From an uncultured Mollicutes bacterium (GTDB taxonomy: Bacteria; Bacillota_I; Bacilli_A; RFN20; CAG-826): a DNA stretch of 64,000 bases. A model generated the notes under the pieces. It ran no database searches. It was not told the DNA's origin and worked only from the letters and a program-made list of their open reading frames with translations. The stretch is taken from positions 1 through 64,000 of the forward strand of contig UQFY01000006.1 of assembly GCA_900540385.1 (NCBI GenBank). Reading direction: 5' to 3'. Positions 1-8,256 of the stretch are shown here, one piece after another. Position 1 is the stretch's first letter, and each line of letters begins with the position of its first letter. Made by a program: the position numbers and the translations under genes.

Positions 1-27
1 AGGGCTTAAGTGCCCGAAAATGAAAAA

Positions 28-46
28 CCACCGGATTGTCCGGTGG
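28..46 (+). terminator. Hairpin, probable terminator of an upstream gene outside the window
   Basis: A perfect 8-bp inverted repeat (28-35 with 39-46, 3-nt loop) is followed by an AT-rich stretch ending in a T run. It probably ends a transcript entering from before position 1. It could also be a hairpin of unknown role. Confidence 0.5.
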
Positions 47-82
47 ATAGTTATTATTTTCATTATTTTCTAAAATGATGAT

Positions 83-679
83 ATGAAAGTTAAACGGATT
101 TGCTTTGCGTTGTTACCTACATTGCTTTCTAGTTGCGTGCGTTCAAACTTGAAGAACGAAAAGACTTTGGTGCTGGATGCCACTTTCGTTTTCGAACATA
201 CTGAGACTTCTGAAGGAGAAAAGCTTGCCACCTTGTTATTTAATGGTGGTTACTATTCTTTTTCTAGTGAGGTGAAAATAGATAAACCCATCGTTGCAGG
301 AGATCAATTAAGTATCACATTTAATGGCGATTATGACATAACATGCCAAGAAACTTATCCAAAGCGTTGTCAAGTGGATGGCGAAATTAAGGGTTTCACT
401 CTTAAAGAAACTCAAATATATGGCATCCATTTTGATGACGCTACAATTGGAGATATCGCTAAAAGCATAAGAAGTGATTATTTATTAGAGAATGAATTTG
501 TAATCCTTGAAGATGGCAGATTTACTTCCTTAGATTCCTATGATGGGCACGATTTATTCCTGAGCTACAACAAAAGAAAAATGGACGAGAATTGTATTTG
601 CCCTGATGGTTATCAATGCGAAGCTTGCCCCGTTTACATCAAAGGCTTATACGCTTACAATCCTCGCCCAATGGCTTAA
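83..679 (+). CDS. Putative lipoprotein of unknown function
   Basis: This 198-residue protein starts with a short positively charged and hydrophobic leader ending in LLSSC around residues 14-18, a good lipobox, so it is probably a lipid-anchored surface protein. A Cys pair (CICPDGYQC, then EACP) near the C-terminus could form a disulfide cluster. I recognise no known domain. A degenerate partial copy of its middle region (IVAGDQL...FNGDY segment) lies at 3441-3728. The start codon follows a TAAAAT box by only 6 nt with no Shine-Dalgarno sequence, so the mRNA may be leaderless. Confidence 0.7.
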   Translation: MKVKRICFALLPTLLSSCVRSNLKNEKTLVLDATFVFEHTETSEGEKLATLLFNGGYYSFSSEVKIDKPIVAGDQLSITFNGDYDITCQETYPKRCQVDGEIKGFTLKETQIYGIHFDDATIGDIAKSIRSDYLLENEFVILEDGRFTSLDSYDGHDLFLSYNKRKMDENCICPDGYQCEACPVYIKGLYAYNPRPMA

Positions 680-746
680 ATCTATTATTTCTTTCCAAGA
701 TTTAAAGACGTGTTTTTATTGATTTTGCACTACAATCATTGCCGGG

Positions 747-970
747 AATGATGTCACTTTAAATGTCACTTTAAATTCAATGAAAAAGCTTATAGCCAAC
801 GACTATAAAGTGCTTGACGCTCTAAAAGAAAATCCCAATCAAACAAGTGAAAACATCGCATCGGAGCTTAAATAAATAAAAGAACCGTTCAGAGATGTCT
901 TGAAAAATTAGTCGCATATAATTATGTGGTAAAGGTTGGTTCAAAAAAACAGGTTATTGAGAAGTCTTAA
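747..970 (+). pseudogene. Relic of a winged-helix regulator (AlbA-type protein C-terminus)
   Basis: Translation gives NDVTLNVTLNSMKKL, then a helix-turn-helix-like stretch (YKVLDALKENPNQTSENIAS), which hits an in-frame stop near 872-874. Slipping one frame restores INKRTVQRCLEKLVAYNYVV... to a stop at 968-970. That is the layout of the C-terminal winged helix of AlbA-family ATP-binding regulators, such as the intact gene at 1531-2838. There is no start codon or N-terminal domain, so this is the tail of a dead gene. Confidence 0.6.
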
Positions 971-1530
971 AGAAAAAATAGCCTTCTTTGAAATGGCAAG
1001 ACTTTCCAAGACAAGAGATTTTCACCCCACCCCTTCCATATAACATGGATAAAGGCCGCCTATCCTCGTATCGATACGAGGTGTATAGATTAAATGCAAA
1101 GAACAGATCTACCGTACGTTGCACACTGCGGAAGGAACATATCTACCATGGTCAAAACATTACTATGCAACTGGTTAAAAACATAGACTTTGGGTGTATA
1201 GAGAAATAGATGCCATCACAAAATTTTCACGAAGTGCAAAACTCACACTTTTACTATTTTTAGTAGTTTTGTGAGTTTAAAAGAAGTTCTACTCTCGTGC
1301 CAATCGAACTACACCCCGTTTTTGCCCCTTTTTAGGCCGAGAAATGATTTTTCGGGTTGGGTGTATGGTTGCACTGTATTCCGAAAACGCAAAAAATCAG
1401 AAATCGTAATTTCACGGAAAAAACGATTAGGTTGATATGTCTTTCCCATGAATCCTATATGCGATATGAATACAATAAAAATCGCTACCTGATGGCGATA
1501 TTGGCCTTTCTCTATCGAATTTCCAAGCGA
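971..1530. other. Intergenic region with no supported gene
   Basis: A 73-codon open frame at 988-1209 has no ribosome binding site and no recognisable motif, so I do not call it. The only structure I see is the inverted repeat at 1239-1278, listed separately. Confidence 0.4.
1239..1278. terminator. Inverted repeat, possible bidirectional terminator
   Basis: A 9-bp perfect inverted repeat (AAACTCACA at 1239-1247, TGTGAGTTT at 1270-1278) has an AT-rich, partly self-complementary centre. It lies about 250 bp past the 3' end of the convergent AlbA gene and after the relic at 747-970. Confidence 0.35.
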
Positions 1531-2838
1531 TCAGTCTTTGACCTTCCAATACCCGGAACGATTGTTGCCAGCTCTTTCAATAAGTCCGAGTTTCCTGAGT
1601 TTCACAAGGTTCTTTTTTACTGAAGAAAGACTCATCCCAATCGATTTCGAAAGCTCTTCCGAACGGGCGTACGGATTATCTTTTATCGCTGAAAGAAGAG
1701 TTTTCTGTCCCAAAGACAAAGTAACCGATGCGTTCTTGGATCGAGCCGATAGTGCCCATGTCGGTGTAAAAGCAAAAGGAATTGTAACCTGTATAAAATG
1801 CTCACGGATATCAATCGCAGACTTGCCATAGTTAGAAACGATGGTTGGAACACCATGTCCCGTCTGCTCAGCATAATCGAGGGAACTGAATATTGACCAC
1901 AAGCCTTTATTCACCGGTTTTGATGTTCCAGAATAAAAATCCTGTTCACTCATCCCATAAGGTAGCCCACCAGTGGAGATGATTTCGATTCTATCATCAT
2001 AAATGTAAACGGCCGGAGGAACCATATCCATCCACAGGTTGTGCACGCAGGCATTCTTCCATGCCTCTTCAAAAGCCTCCTGATTGAAAAGATGGACATC
2101 TTTTCTCGATCCATTCCCCAAAGTCACGTTCGTTTCATTCAAAGCATCAACGTATTCCATCGATTGCTTGAGTGCAAGAACAAGGCACTGATTGCCAAAT
2201 TCTTTTCGTTGAGCCATGGAAGTCTTATCGTTCCCGGAAAAGCGAACAACTTTGACAGAAACATCGGATTGATCAGACAAAAGAAAGGCCATGAGGTTGA
2301 AATCGCCATCCATATTCCTAAGGCCTTTGCTTTTTTCTAATGCCTTCAAAGATGGAACGTGGTATCCCTTACCGGCCAAAAGGGAAGAAAACTGTCCAAA
2401 AGTGAGATCCTGCTGTACTGATTTAATATCGGAAAGAAAATCAACCCCAGAATCTATGAACATGGAACGAAGGGCGCTTCTTGTAATTTTTTTGTCTTCA
2501 TCCGCAGATCTAACGAGATATTGTCCAAATGCGGAATAGGGAATATCTTTCCCGTGCACTTCAATCTTAATTGCCTTCAAATGCTCTTTGCAGCCTTCTA
2601 AAAGAGTGATGGTTGGTATCACGGAAGGTTCGATGTTGACTGAAATGGCCTGAGAAACATCACGAAGTGTTCGGTTTCCAATTTGCTGACCTATAACATC
2701 CCCATTGTCATTAACGCCAAAGTAAAGCACGCAATGCTGATTTTTATTCAACATAGAAGCAATAGATCGTATTCCTTCTTTTAGTTCGCTTGTAGATTCC
2801 TTGAATTCAATCGTTTCACTTTCTTTTCCTAAATTCAT
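1531..2838 (-). CDS. AlbA-family ATP-binding / DNA-binding transcriptional regulator
   Basis: Residues 1-130 match the Schlafen-type AlbA_2 fold (ESETIEFKES, then YFGVNDNGDVIGQ, then DIPYSAFGQYLVRSADEDKK). The middle carries the ATP-binding C-terminal region seen in this family (FEEAWKNACVHNLW, then DDRIEIISTGGLPYG), and the last 60 residues form a winged helix (EELSKSIGMSLSSVKKNL). Such proteins are predicted regulators, often in mobile or accessory DNA. I chose the start at 2838 because AGAGGGG stands just upstream; a further 8 codons are open. The promoter at 2864-2892 and a 12-bp repeat array overlap its upstream region, which suggests autoregulation. Confidence 0.85.
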   Translation of the reverse strand: MNLGKESETIEFKESTSELKEGIRSIASMLNKNQHCVLYFGVNDNGDVIGQQIGNRTLRDVSQAISVNIEPSVIPTITLLEGCKEHLKAIKIEVHGKDIPYSAFGQYLVRSADEDKKITRSALRSMFIDSGVDFLSDIKSVQQDLTFGQFSSLLAGKGYHVPSLKALEKSKGLRNMDGDFNLMAFLLSDQSDVSVKVVRFSGNDKTSMAQRKEFGNQCLVLALKQSMEYVDALNETNVTLGNGSRKDVHLFNQEAFEEAWKNACVHNLWMDMVPPAVYIYDDRIEIISTGGLPYGMSEQDFYSGTSKPVNKGLWSIFSSLDYAEQTGHGVPTIVSNYGKSAIDIREHFIQVTIPFAFTPTWALSARSKNASVTLSLGQKTLLSAIKDNPYARSEELSKSIGMSLSSVKKNLVKLRKLGLIERAGNNRSGYWKVKD

Positions 2839-2863
2839 ATATCCCCTCTTCGATAGTAACAAT

Positions 2864-2892
2864 AGTATACTTTAAAACCCAGATTGGTTCAA
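2864..2892 (-). promoter_or_regulatory. Sigma-A type promoter of the AlbA regulator gene
   Basis: On the minus strand TTGAAC (2892-2887) and TATACT (2869-2864) are separated by exactly 17 bp and lie upstream of the gene starting at 2838. The -35 box sits inside the first unit of the 12-bp repeat array, so a protein bound to the array would compete with RNA polymerase. Confidence 0.75.
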
Positions 2893-2942
2893 TCATTGGT
2901 TCACTTATTGGTTCAATCATTGGTTCACTTATTGGTTCAAGT
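2883..2942. repeat. Five tandem 12-bp repeats (iteron-like operator array)
   Basis: Five units of ATTGGTTCA + 3 variable bases lie head to tail at 2883, 2895, 2907, 2919 and 2931. The variable triplet alternates ATC / CTT, so the real period is 24 bp in a 2.5-copy array. The last unit is slightly diverged. Twelve bp is close to one helical turn, so bound proteins would line up on roughly one face of the DNA. Confidence 0.9.
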
Positions 2943-3403
2943 CGAAACGAAACATAAAATCGAGAAATGTATTTTGTGCAAAGCCTAAAAAGATTAATGA
3001 AACGCACGAGTAAATATCTTTTATTGAAACTCGCACAATCAACAAACCCATTTGTTTTTCGCCCCGCAACCAAACTATACCCACGTTTTTGCCAACATGT
3101 ATTGTATTTACAATCATATCTATTGTTAGAAGAGATTATCTTCCAAAAATCATCATTAATATTTTTCAAATAGTGTGTTATATCTTGTTTTGCATATTCT
3201 TTCTAGCATTTGGATTTTTCTATAATAAATCATCAAAATAGGCAGTTCGGCTTTTCACAAAAGCGTCCGGATGTATCAAAATAGTCCAAAAAAGCCAAAT
3301 GCAAATTGGAGCATCAATACGATTTGGTGCTGTTTTTATTACAAAAAACTTATCTGATTTGCTCCAATAACTACTGTATTTTAGTTGTAATAGGAGGAAA
3401 TAT
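2943..3403. other. Intergenic region with no supported gene
   Basis: AT-rich sequence with open frames on both strands but no start supported by a ribosome binding site and no recognisable motif. A 117-codon minus-strand frame reads through the repeat array as an EPISEPMI repeat and is judged an artefact. A weak terminator-like hairpin lies at 3310-3337. Confidence 0.4.
3310..3337 (+). terminator. Possible terminator hairpin
   Basis: AGCATCAA (3310-3317) pairs with TTGGTGCT (3324-3331) with one G-T pair, followed by GTTTTTA. I see no intact plus-strand gene directly upstream. Confidence 0.35.
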
Positions 3404-3728
3404 ATGATTAAGACTATTGATATGTTAATTTTCGAATATCATGATTATTCCAATATTTATAACAAAATTGCATATAGCAATTGTTGCGGGCGACCAATTG
3501 AATGTCACATTTAATGGGGATTACGAAATAACGTGTCAAGATTCTTATCTAAATCAATCTGAAGTGGATGGCAGAATTAAGGAATTTGCCCTTAAAAAGC
3601 TCAAATATATAGCATCTATATTAATCATAGTGTCATTAGGTGCAATCCTTATGGATTCGCTTTATAAGAAACTATTAAATAGAAACACGCAAGATTCAAA
3701 AGAAAAGACGCCCATCATTTGCTTTTGA
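3404..3728 (+). pseudogene. Frame-shifted partial copy of the lipoprotein at 83-679
   Basis: A strong AGGAGG site precedes ATG at 3404, but that frame stops after about 36 codons. From about 3476 another frame reads IVAGDQLNVTFNGDYEITCQ, nearly identical to residues about 71-90 of the protein at 83-679. At about 3596 a single missing base relative to the parent (CTTAAAAAGCTC against CTTAAAGAAACTC) shifts the frame, so the tail is scrambled. This is a dead duplicate with at least two frame disruptions. Confidence 0.7.
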
Positions 3729-3816
3729 CCTTATTTTGAGTGGGCATAACTTATTAAAAGAGAATGAATAATGAGGCATATTGCGTTAAAGTAGAATTAA
3801 GAAAGGTTTTTTAACG

Positions 3817-4494
3817 ATGAACAAATTACCTATAACTATATGTTTATTCATCTCCTTTTTGTTGACTTCTTGCCTAAAAGACAATGGAGAGATCTTCCAA
3901 AGATATGACGTTGTTTATGCGGATGAAAAGGTTAACAAGGATTCTCTTGATTTCTATTTTTCGGAAAATAAGGAAAAGTATCCTTCTTATGAGGAATCGA
4001 AAAAGAATGTTCCTAATCTTTTAGATGGTGTGAAATACATCAAGACAAATTTAAAAACGATGAAAGTTCTTAAATTCAATGATAATCCTATCGGCTTTTT
4101 GAGCGGCACAAGTTTTCTATGCTTCAATTATAATTACTATTACTTAAGCAGTGGCTTTGGCGGCTATGGTCTCACAGAATTTGTTATAAAAAAGAACAGC
4201 TCAGAAACTTGGATGTATTTCATTACCTCTTCAGGAAGTGGCATACATCGGAGCTACGTCGGAGCCTTTCGTATCGATACAAAAGAATTTTATTCTATTG
4301 AGAACCTAGAATTAGGATCTTTTAAAGACTACACGTTCGTAACGAACATAGACGGAACCTTCGATTTGTTTGAAGCGGATATTGAAGTTAGCAGATTCGA
4401 AAACGATTTTGAAACTTACAAAATCCAAAAGACAAAATTTGCTTTTGGTGATATTCACGGAATGAGCAAGAAAAAGATAGAATCCCAAAATTAA
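3817..4494 (+). CDS. Putative lipoprotein of unknown function
   Basis: A 225-residue protein with a signal peptide ending in FLLTSC at residues 14-19, so probably lipid-anchored outside the membrane. The body is rich in Tyr, Lys and Ser, with a Gly/Tyr-rich patch (NYNYYYLSSGFGGYG) around residues 107-121. GAAAGG stands about 9 nt before the ATG. I recognise no family. It is another small secreted lipoprotein in an accessory region, like those at 83, 9890 and 54797, without clear sequence relation to them. Confidence 0.7.
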   Translation: MNKLPITICLFISFLLTSCLKDNGEIFQRYDVVYADEKVNKDSLDFYFSENKEKYPSYEESKKNVPNLLDGVKYIKTNLKTMKVLKFNDNPIGFLSGTSFLCFNYNYYYLSSGFGGYGLTEFVIKKNSSETWMYFITSSGSGIHRSYVGAFRIDTKEFYSIENLELGSFKDYTFVTNIDGTFDLFEADIEVSRFENDFETYKIQKTKFAFGDIHGMSKKKIESQN

Positions 4495-4628
4495 TGGCAA
4501 TCAAATTGTTAGAAGAATTCTATAAAACTCATTGCCTTTTTCGTATATCTTTGTTCTCAAACCGAAAATTGTATTTATCCTAAAAACTAGATAAATCTCC
4601 TTGCTATCTAGCTTTCTAGTACTTTTTT

Positions 4629-4665
4629 AAAGAAAAAGAGGTCTTAAAGTCCCCTCTTTTCTTTT
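4629..4665 (+). terminator. Rho-independent terminator
   Basis: A-rich left arm AAAGAAAAAGAGG and right arm CCCCTCTTTTCTTTT form a hairpin that ends in a T run. It lies between the lipoprotein at 3817 and the DUF2804 gene. Confidence 0.6.
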
Positions 4666-4745
4666 ATAAGAGTGAGGATTTCATCAATAAGAGAGGGTTT
4701 TGCATTCTCCTTTTATCCTTTAAAATAAAGGTGAGGAAAAACATA

Positions 4746-5768
4746 ATGGAACAAGAACTCTCTTTTGGTCCTCTTTTAGATAAGGATGGGAATCTTTCTC
4801 AAAGAGGCTTTGCTTACTCTCTTATTAAGGAATATAAAAGGAAGGACATCAAAGGAATGAAATCCCGGATTAAGGAATGGGATTATTATTACATCGCGGA
4901 TAGCAATTACGGAATTGCTTTAACCATTGATGATAATTCCTATATGGGTTTGGTATCTTTATCCGTTTTGGATATCCGGAATGGAAAAGAGATACTTACA
5001 AAATCCCCGATTTTCTGGTTTCCTAATGGAAAGACAAATCTACCTTCCTCCTCAAAAGATGGGGATAGCATAAAAATAGGGAAGGGGTATTCGTTCCGTT
5101 TCTTAAATCAATCGGGGAAAAGACATCTTCTTTGTGAAATGAAACACGTTTTAGGAAAAGAAGATTTCTTTTGCGATATCTTCTTAGAAGAAAGTAACCC
5201 TAACTCTATGGTTATAGCGACGCCATTCCTAAAGAAAAGACATTTTTACTATAACCAGAAAATCAATCTCTTAAAGGCAAAAGGCTTCTTTACGTTAGGG
5301 AAGAAACGTTATGAGTTTCAAGAGAACGCTTTCGGAACACTTGACTGGGGTAGAGGGGTTTGGACATATAAAAACACCTGGTATTGGTCTAGTGCTAATG
5401 GGATAAGCGAAGGAAAGCGGATCGGTTGGAATCTTGGTTATGGTTTTGGTGATACCTCGGCCGCTTCAGAAAATATGCTCTTTGTGGAAGATAAAGCTTA
5501 TAAATTCCAAGATGTTGAGTTCTTTATCCCAAAAAAGGGAAAGAAAGATGATTTCCTTTCTTCTTGGGATATAAGAAGCAAGAGTGGGGATATCTTTTTG
5601 ACTTTTCTCCCTTCCTTCAACCGTAAAAGCAACACCAACGCTTTATTGATTCAATCCGATCAAAATCAAGTCTTTGGCACCTTTTCAGGATATTTCTTAG
5701 TGAAAGATGAAAAGATCATTATCGATAATGTTCATGGATTTGCAGAAAAAGTGAAGAATCGTTGGTAG
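4746..5768 (+). CDS. DUF2804 domain protein
   Basis: A protein of about 340 residues whose conserved stretch FGTLDWGRGVWTYKNTWYWSSANG (about residues 195-219), followed by GWNLGYGFGD, is the hallmark of the DUF2804 family, widespread in Bacteria and of unknown function with a predicted beta-rich, lipocalin-like fold. No signal peptide is visible, so it should be cytoplasmic. I place the start at ATG 4746, because GGTGAGG at 4730-4736 fits as its ribosome binding site; a GTG at 4731 in the same frame would overlap that site. It stands alone between a terminator and the glycosyltransferase gene. Confidence 0.85.
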   Translation: MEQELSFGPLLDKDGNLSQRGFAYSLIKEYKRKDIKGMKSRIKEWDYYYIADSNYGIALTIDDNSYMGLVSLSVLDIRNGKEILTKSPIFWFPNGKTNLPSSSKDGDSIKIGKGYSFRFLNQSGKRHLLCEMKHVLGKEDFFCDIFLEESNPNSMVIATPFLKKRHFYYNQKINLLKAKGFFTLGKKRYEFQENAFGTLDWGRGVWTYKNTWYWSSANGISEGKRIGWNLGYGFGDTSAASENMLFVEDKAYKFQDVEFFIPKKGKKDDFLSSWDIRSKSGDIFLTFLPSFNRKSNTNALLIQSDQNQVFGTFSGYFLVKDEKIIIDNVHGFAEKVKNRW

Positions 5769-5858
5769 ATTTGCCTCTACTTTTTAACTTTAGTAAAATA
5801 GATATCCACGATGTTGCTACTATTAGTAAAGTAGAGAATGAAGACGAGGAGGTAAAGC

Positions 5859-7001
5859 ATGCTAGTTACAGTTGTAGCCGATGTCTTCGGCGAAGCAAAT
5901 AATGGCACAACAATTGCCGCGATTCATTTGATTGACGCTCTTAAAAAAGCGGGGCACGATGTCCGTGTTGTTTGCCCTGATAATGATAAAAAAGGAAAAG
6001 ATAATTTCTATATAGTTGGTACATATTGGGTTGGTCCATTTCAAAGCATTGTTGATAAAAATGGCGTATCTTTGGCAAAACCTAACCGTAAAACATTAGA
6101 TGAAGCCTTGCTCGGTTCGGATGAGGTGCATATCATGATGCCTTTTGCCGTTGGAAGAAAAGCCTTAAAGATCGCTAAAGAAAAAGGCATTCCTGTTTCC
6201 GCTGGATTCCACGTTCAAGCGGAAAACGTGACGGCCCATTTCTTTAACCTCATGAATTCCCATTTGGCCAACAAACTTGTCTACCGTAATTTCTGGAAGA
6301 ATTTCTATAAGGATGTAGACGCTATCCATTATCCAACAGAATTTATTCGTGACGTCTTTGAAAAAGCTATCCAGCATACCACCCCAGGATATGTCATTTC
6401 CAATGGCGTATCCAAAGAATTCCATCATATAGATGTCGAAAGAGATCCTGAATTAAAAGGGAAATTCGTTATCTTGATGAGTGGAAGATATTCCAAAGAA
6501 AAGAAACAAACCTTGCTTATTAAAGCGGTCGCCCGCTCAAAACATAAAAAAGACATTCAAATCATCTTTGCTGGCTCTGGCCCTAGAGAAAAAGAAATGA
6601 GAAAGTGTGCGGAGAAATATGGTGTTTCGCCAATCTACCGTTTCTTTAAAAGAGAAGAGCTTATCCAATATCTCAACATGTCGGATTTATATGTTCATAC
6701 CTCTGAGATTGAAATCGAGGCGATTTCTTGCCTTGAGGCAATCTCTTGCGGTTTGGTGCCTTTGATTAACAATTCTCCCCGTTCTGCGACGAAATCCTTC
6801 GCTCTAAGCAAGAATTGTCTCTTCAAACTCAATGACGTGAATGACCTTTCTCATAAAATTGATTACTGGTTTGAACACCCAGAAGAAAAAGAAGAGCTCG
6901 CGAAGAAATATCAAAGCTATTGCAAGCAATTCGATTTCGATACCTGCATGCAGAAAATGGTGGAGCTTGTAGAAGAAACCGCTAAGAAGAAAAAGATATG
7001 A
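5859..7001 (+). CDS. GT4-family glycosyltransferase, probable glycolipid synthase
   Basis: This 380-residue enzyme has the two Rossmann halves of GT-B group 1 glycosyltransferases. The N-terminal acceptor side has NGTTIAAIHLIDALKKAGHDVRVVCP and the C-terminal donor side has FVILMSGRYSKEK, then FAGSGP, then the E-x7-E region IEAISCLEAISCG. It resembles diacylglycerol glucosyltransferases that make monoglycosyl-diacylglycerol in low-GC Gram-positives. The next gene, a PlsC-like acyltransferase, overlaps it by 4 nt (ATGA), so the two are translationally coupled and probably act on the same membrane lipid. GAGGAGG precedes the start. The exact sugar and acceptor cannot be read from sequence. Confidence 0.8.
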   Translation: MLVTVVADVFGEANNGTTIAAIHLIDALKKAGHDVRVVCPDNDKKGKDNFYIVGTYWVGPFQSIVDKNGVSLAKPNRKTLDEALLGSDEVHIMMPFAVGRKALKIAKEKGIPVSAGFHVQAENVTAHFFNLMNSHLANKLVYRNFWKNFYKDVDAIHYPTEFIRDVFEKAIQHTTPGYVISNGVSKEFHHIDVERDPELKGKFVILMSGRYSKEKKQTLLIKAVARSKHKKDIQIIFAGSGPREKEMRKCAEKYGVSPIYRFFKREELIQYLNMSDLYVHTSEIEIEAISCLEAISCGLVPLINNSPRSATKSFALSKNCLFKLNDVNDLSHKIDYWFEHPEEKEELAKKYQSYCKQFDFDTCMQKMVELVEETAKKKKI

Positions 7002-7810
7002 AAATTAAGAAAACCATCGTCTATTCCGATCCTTTAAATGAGGATTTCTCCGGAAGCAAATTCAAAAACGTCCCTCTTCCTAAGAAATACAAATTCTTTG
7101 TTTGGCGTCCCATTTATTGGGTCTTCCAAGAATTCCTTTATTACGTGATTGCTGTTCCGATTATGTGGATTATTGGCAAAATCGGATGGGGATTCAAAGT
7201 AAAAGGAAAAAGGAAAATCAAAAAAGCCCATCTAGGAAGAAAAGGCTATTTCATCTATGGGAATCATACGACAAGAGCGGACGCTTTCTTTGGGCCAGTA
7301 GGGGTTTGTCTTCCTCGTCACGCCTATATCATTACCTCGGATAACGTCATGCAACACCGTATCTTGTTACCCCTCCTAAGAATGTTAGCCGCTATCCCTC
7401 TTCCCTCTTACCCTGAACAAGTAGAGCCCTTTAACGAATGTATCCGTAAAAGATATCGTAGGGGTGAGCCAATTATCATCTTCCCTGAAGCGCATATCTG
7501 GCCTTATTGCACAAGAATTCGTCCCTTCCCTGATCAATCTTTCACCTATCCAGCTCAACTTGGCGCCCCTGTTTTTGGGATGTGTGTCACCTATGAGGAG
7601 CATAAGATCCTGAAATTCTTAAAACCTCGGGCAGTTGTCCATATCTCCAATCCTATTTACCCCGATATGAGTAAACCCCTAGGAGAAAGAACCCATGAAC
7701 TTCGTGAAGCGGTCTATAACTTTATGGAAGATACTGCTTCCTCACTAGATAATGTGGAATATTGGCGTTACGTATATAAGCCAAAAGAGAAAGAAGATAA
7801 GCAAGATTGA
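6998..7810 (+). CDS. PlsC-like 1-acylglycerol-3-phosphate acyltransferase
   Basis: A 270-residue membrane-associated acyltransferase with the catalytic H-x4-D motif (GNHTTRADAFF, about residues 88-98) and the substrate-binding FPEA box (IIFPEAHIWPY, about 163-173; most relatives have FPEG). A hydrophobic segment around residues 40-65 should anchor it. The family transfers a fatty acyl chain to lysophosphatidic acid or a related lipid. It overlaps the glycosyltransferase gene by 4 nt, which supports a joint glycolipid or phospholipid function. Confidence 0.8.
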   Translation: MKIKKTIVYSDPLNEDFSGSKFKNVPLPKKYKFFVWRPIYWVFQEFLYYVIAVPIMWIIGKIGWGFKVKGKRKIKKAHLGRKGYFIYGNHTTRADAFFGPVGVCLPRHAYIITSDNVMQHRILLPLLRMLAAIPLPSYPEQVEPFNECIRKRYRRGEPIIIFPEAHIWPYCTRIRPFPDQSFTYPAQLGAPVFGMCVTYEEHKILKFLKPRAVVHISNPIYPDMSKPLGERTHELREAVYNFMEDTASSLDNVEYWRYVYKPKEKEDKQD

Positions 7811-8082
7811 AAGCTACCCCTAATCCTGAACAAAACCAGGAAAGGGGTATTTTTCATGAAATACGGCTGGAATTCAAACTTGACTGCGTTCTCAAATATA
7901 AAGAGGGGAGACGAGATTTCGTTCCCGTCGCAAGAAACAAAAAATCTTTTTAAATCTTTTATTGCAACAGCGAAAGGATTAAGAGCAAAACAAAATGGAT
8001 GCTCCTTCAAAATCCGGGGAAACATCCATGTTGAGCTTATGATATAACCCAGCAAACTTGTCCAGTTTGTGGGCGCACATCA
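7810..8082 (+). mobile_element. Internally deleted remnant of an IS3/IS150-like element
   Basis: The left 110 bases copy the left end of the intact IS at 59535 with scattered changes (TACCCC...AATCCTG, CCAGGAAAGGGGTATTTTTCATG, then the start of orfA). The right part (about 7985-8082) matches the right end of that IS (ACAAAATGGATG, GGGGAA.CATCCATG, then a degraded terminal repeat). About 1.2 kb of transposase is missing, leaving a 63-codon orfA stump. It is a dead relic of a related but distinct element. Confidence 0.75.
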
Positions 8083-8157
8083 AAGATTGTCTATTTAATG
8101 GTCTACTTTTATTTTGCTAATTACTATGAAAAAATATGAAAAAGCATAAAAATTCAA
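7985..8157. repeat. Direct repeat copy 1 upstream of a DUF4143 ATPase gene
   Basis: About 173 bp that recur at 9595-9766 with roughly 90% identity by eye. The unit includes the relic IS right end and a further 75 bp of AT-rich flank. It ends just before the promoter region of the ATPase gene at 8257. Confidence 0.85.
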
Positions 8158-8241
8158 ATTAAAAATGTTCTATTTTTGATATGAAATGCTTTATTTGATA
8201 TAATTACTATGAAAAATCATGATAAAACATAATAATTCAAA
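8118..8241 (+). promoter_or_regulatory. Duplicated 41-bp AT-rich element in front of the ATPase gene
   Basis: The segment TAATTACTATGAAAAA...AATTCAAA occurs at 8118-8158 and, diverged, at 8201-8241, directly before TAGGAG and the ATPase start codon. A TATAAT box lies at 8199-8204 where the second copy begins. Paired copies in a leader suggest a duplicated regulatory site, but no binding protein can be named. Confidence 0.5.
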
Positions 8242-8256
8242 GTAGGAGCTTCAATT

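Noticed and set aside
2816..3169. Minus-strand frame with EPISEPMI repeats
   Set aside because: It is the translation of the 12-bp repeat array and promoter; overlaps the start of the AlbA gene and has no start signal.
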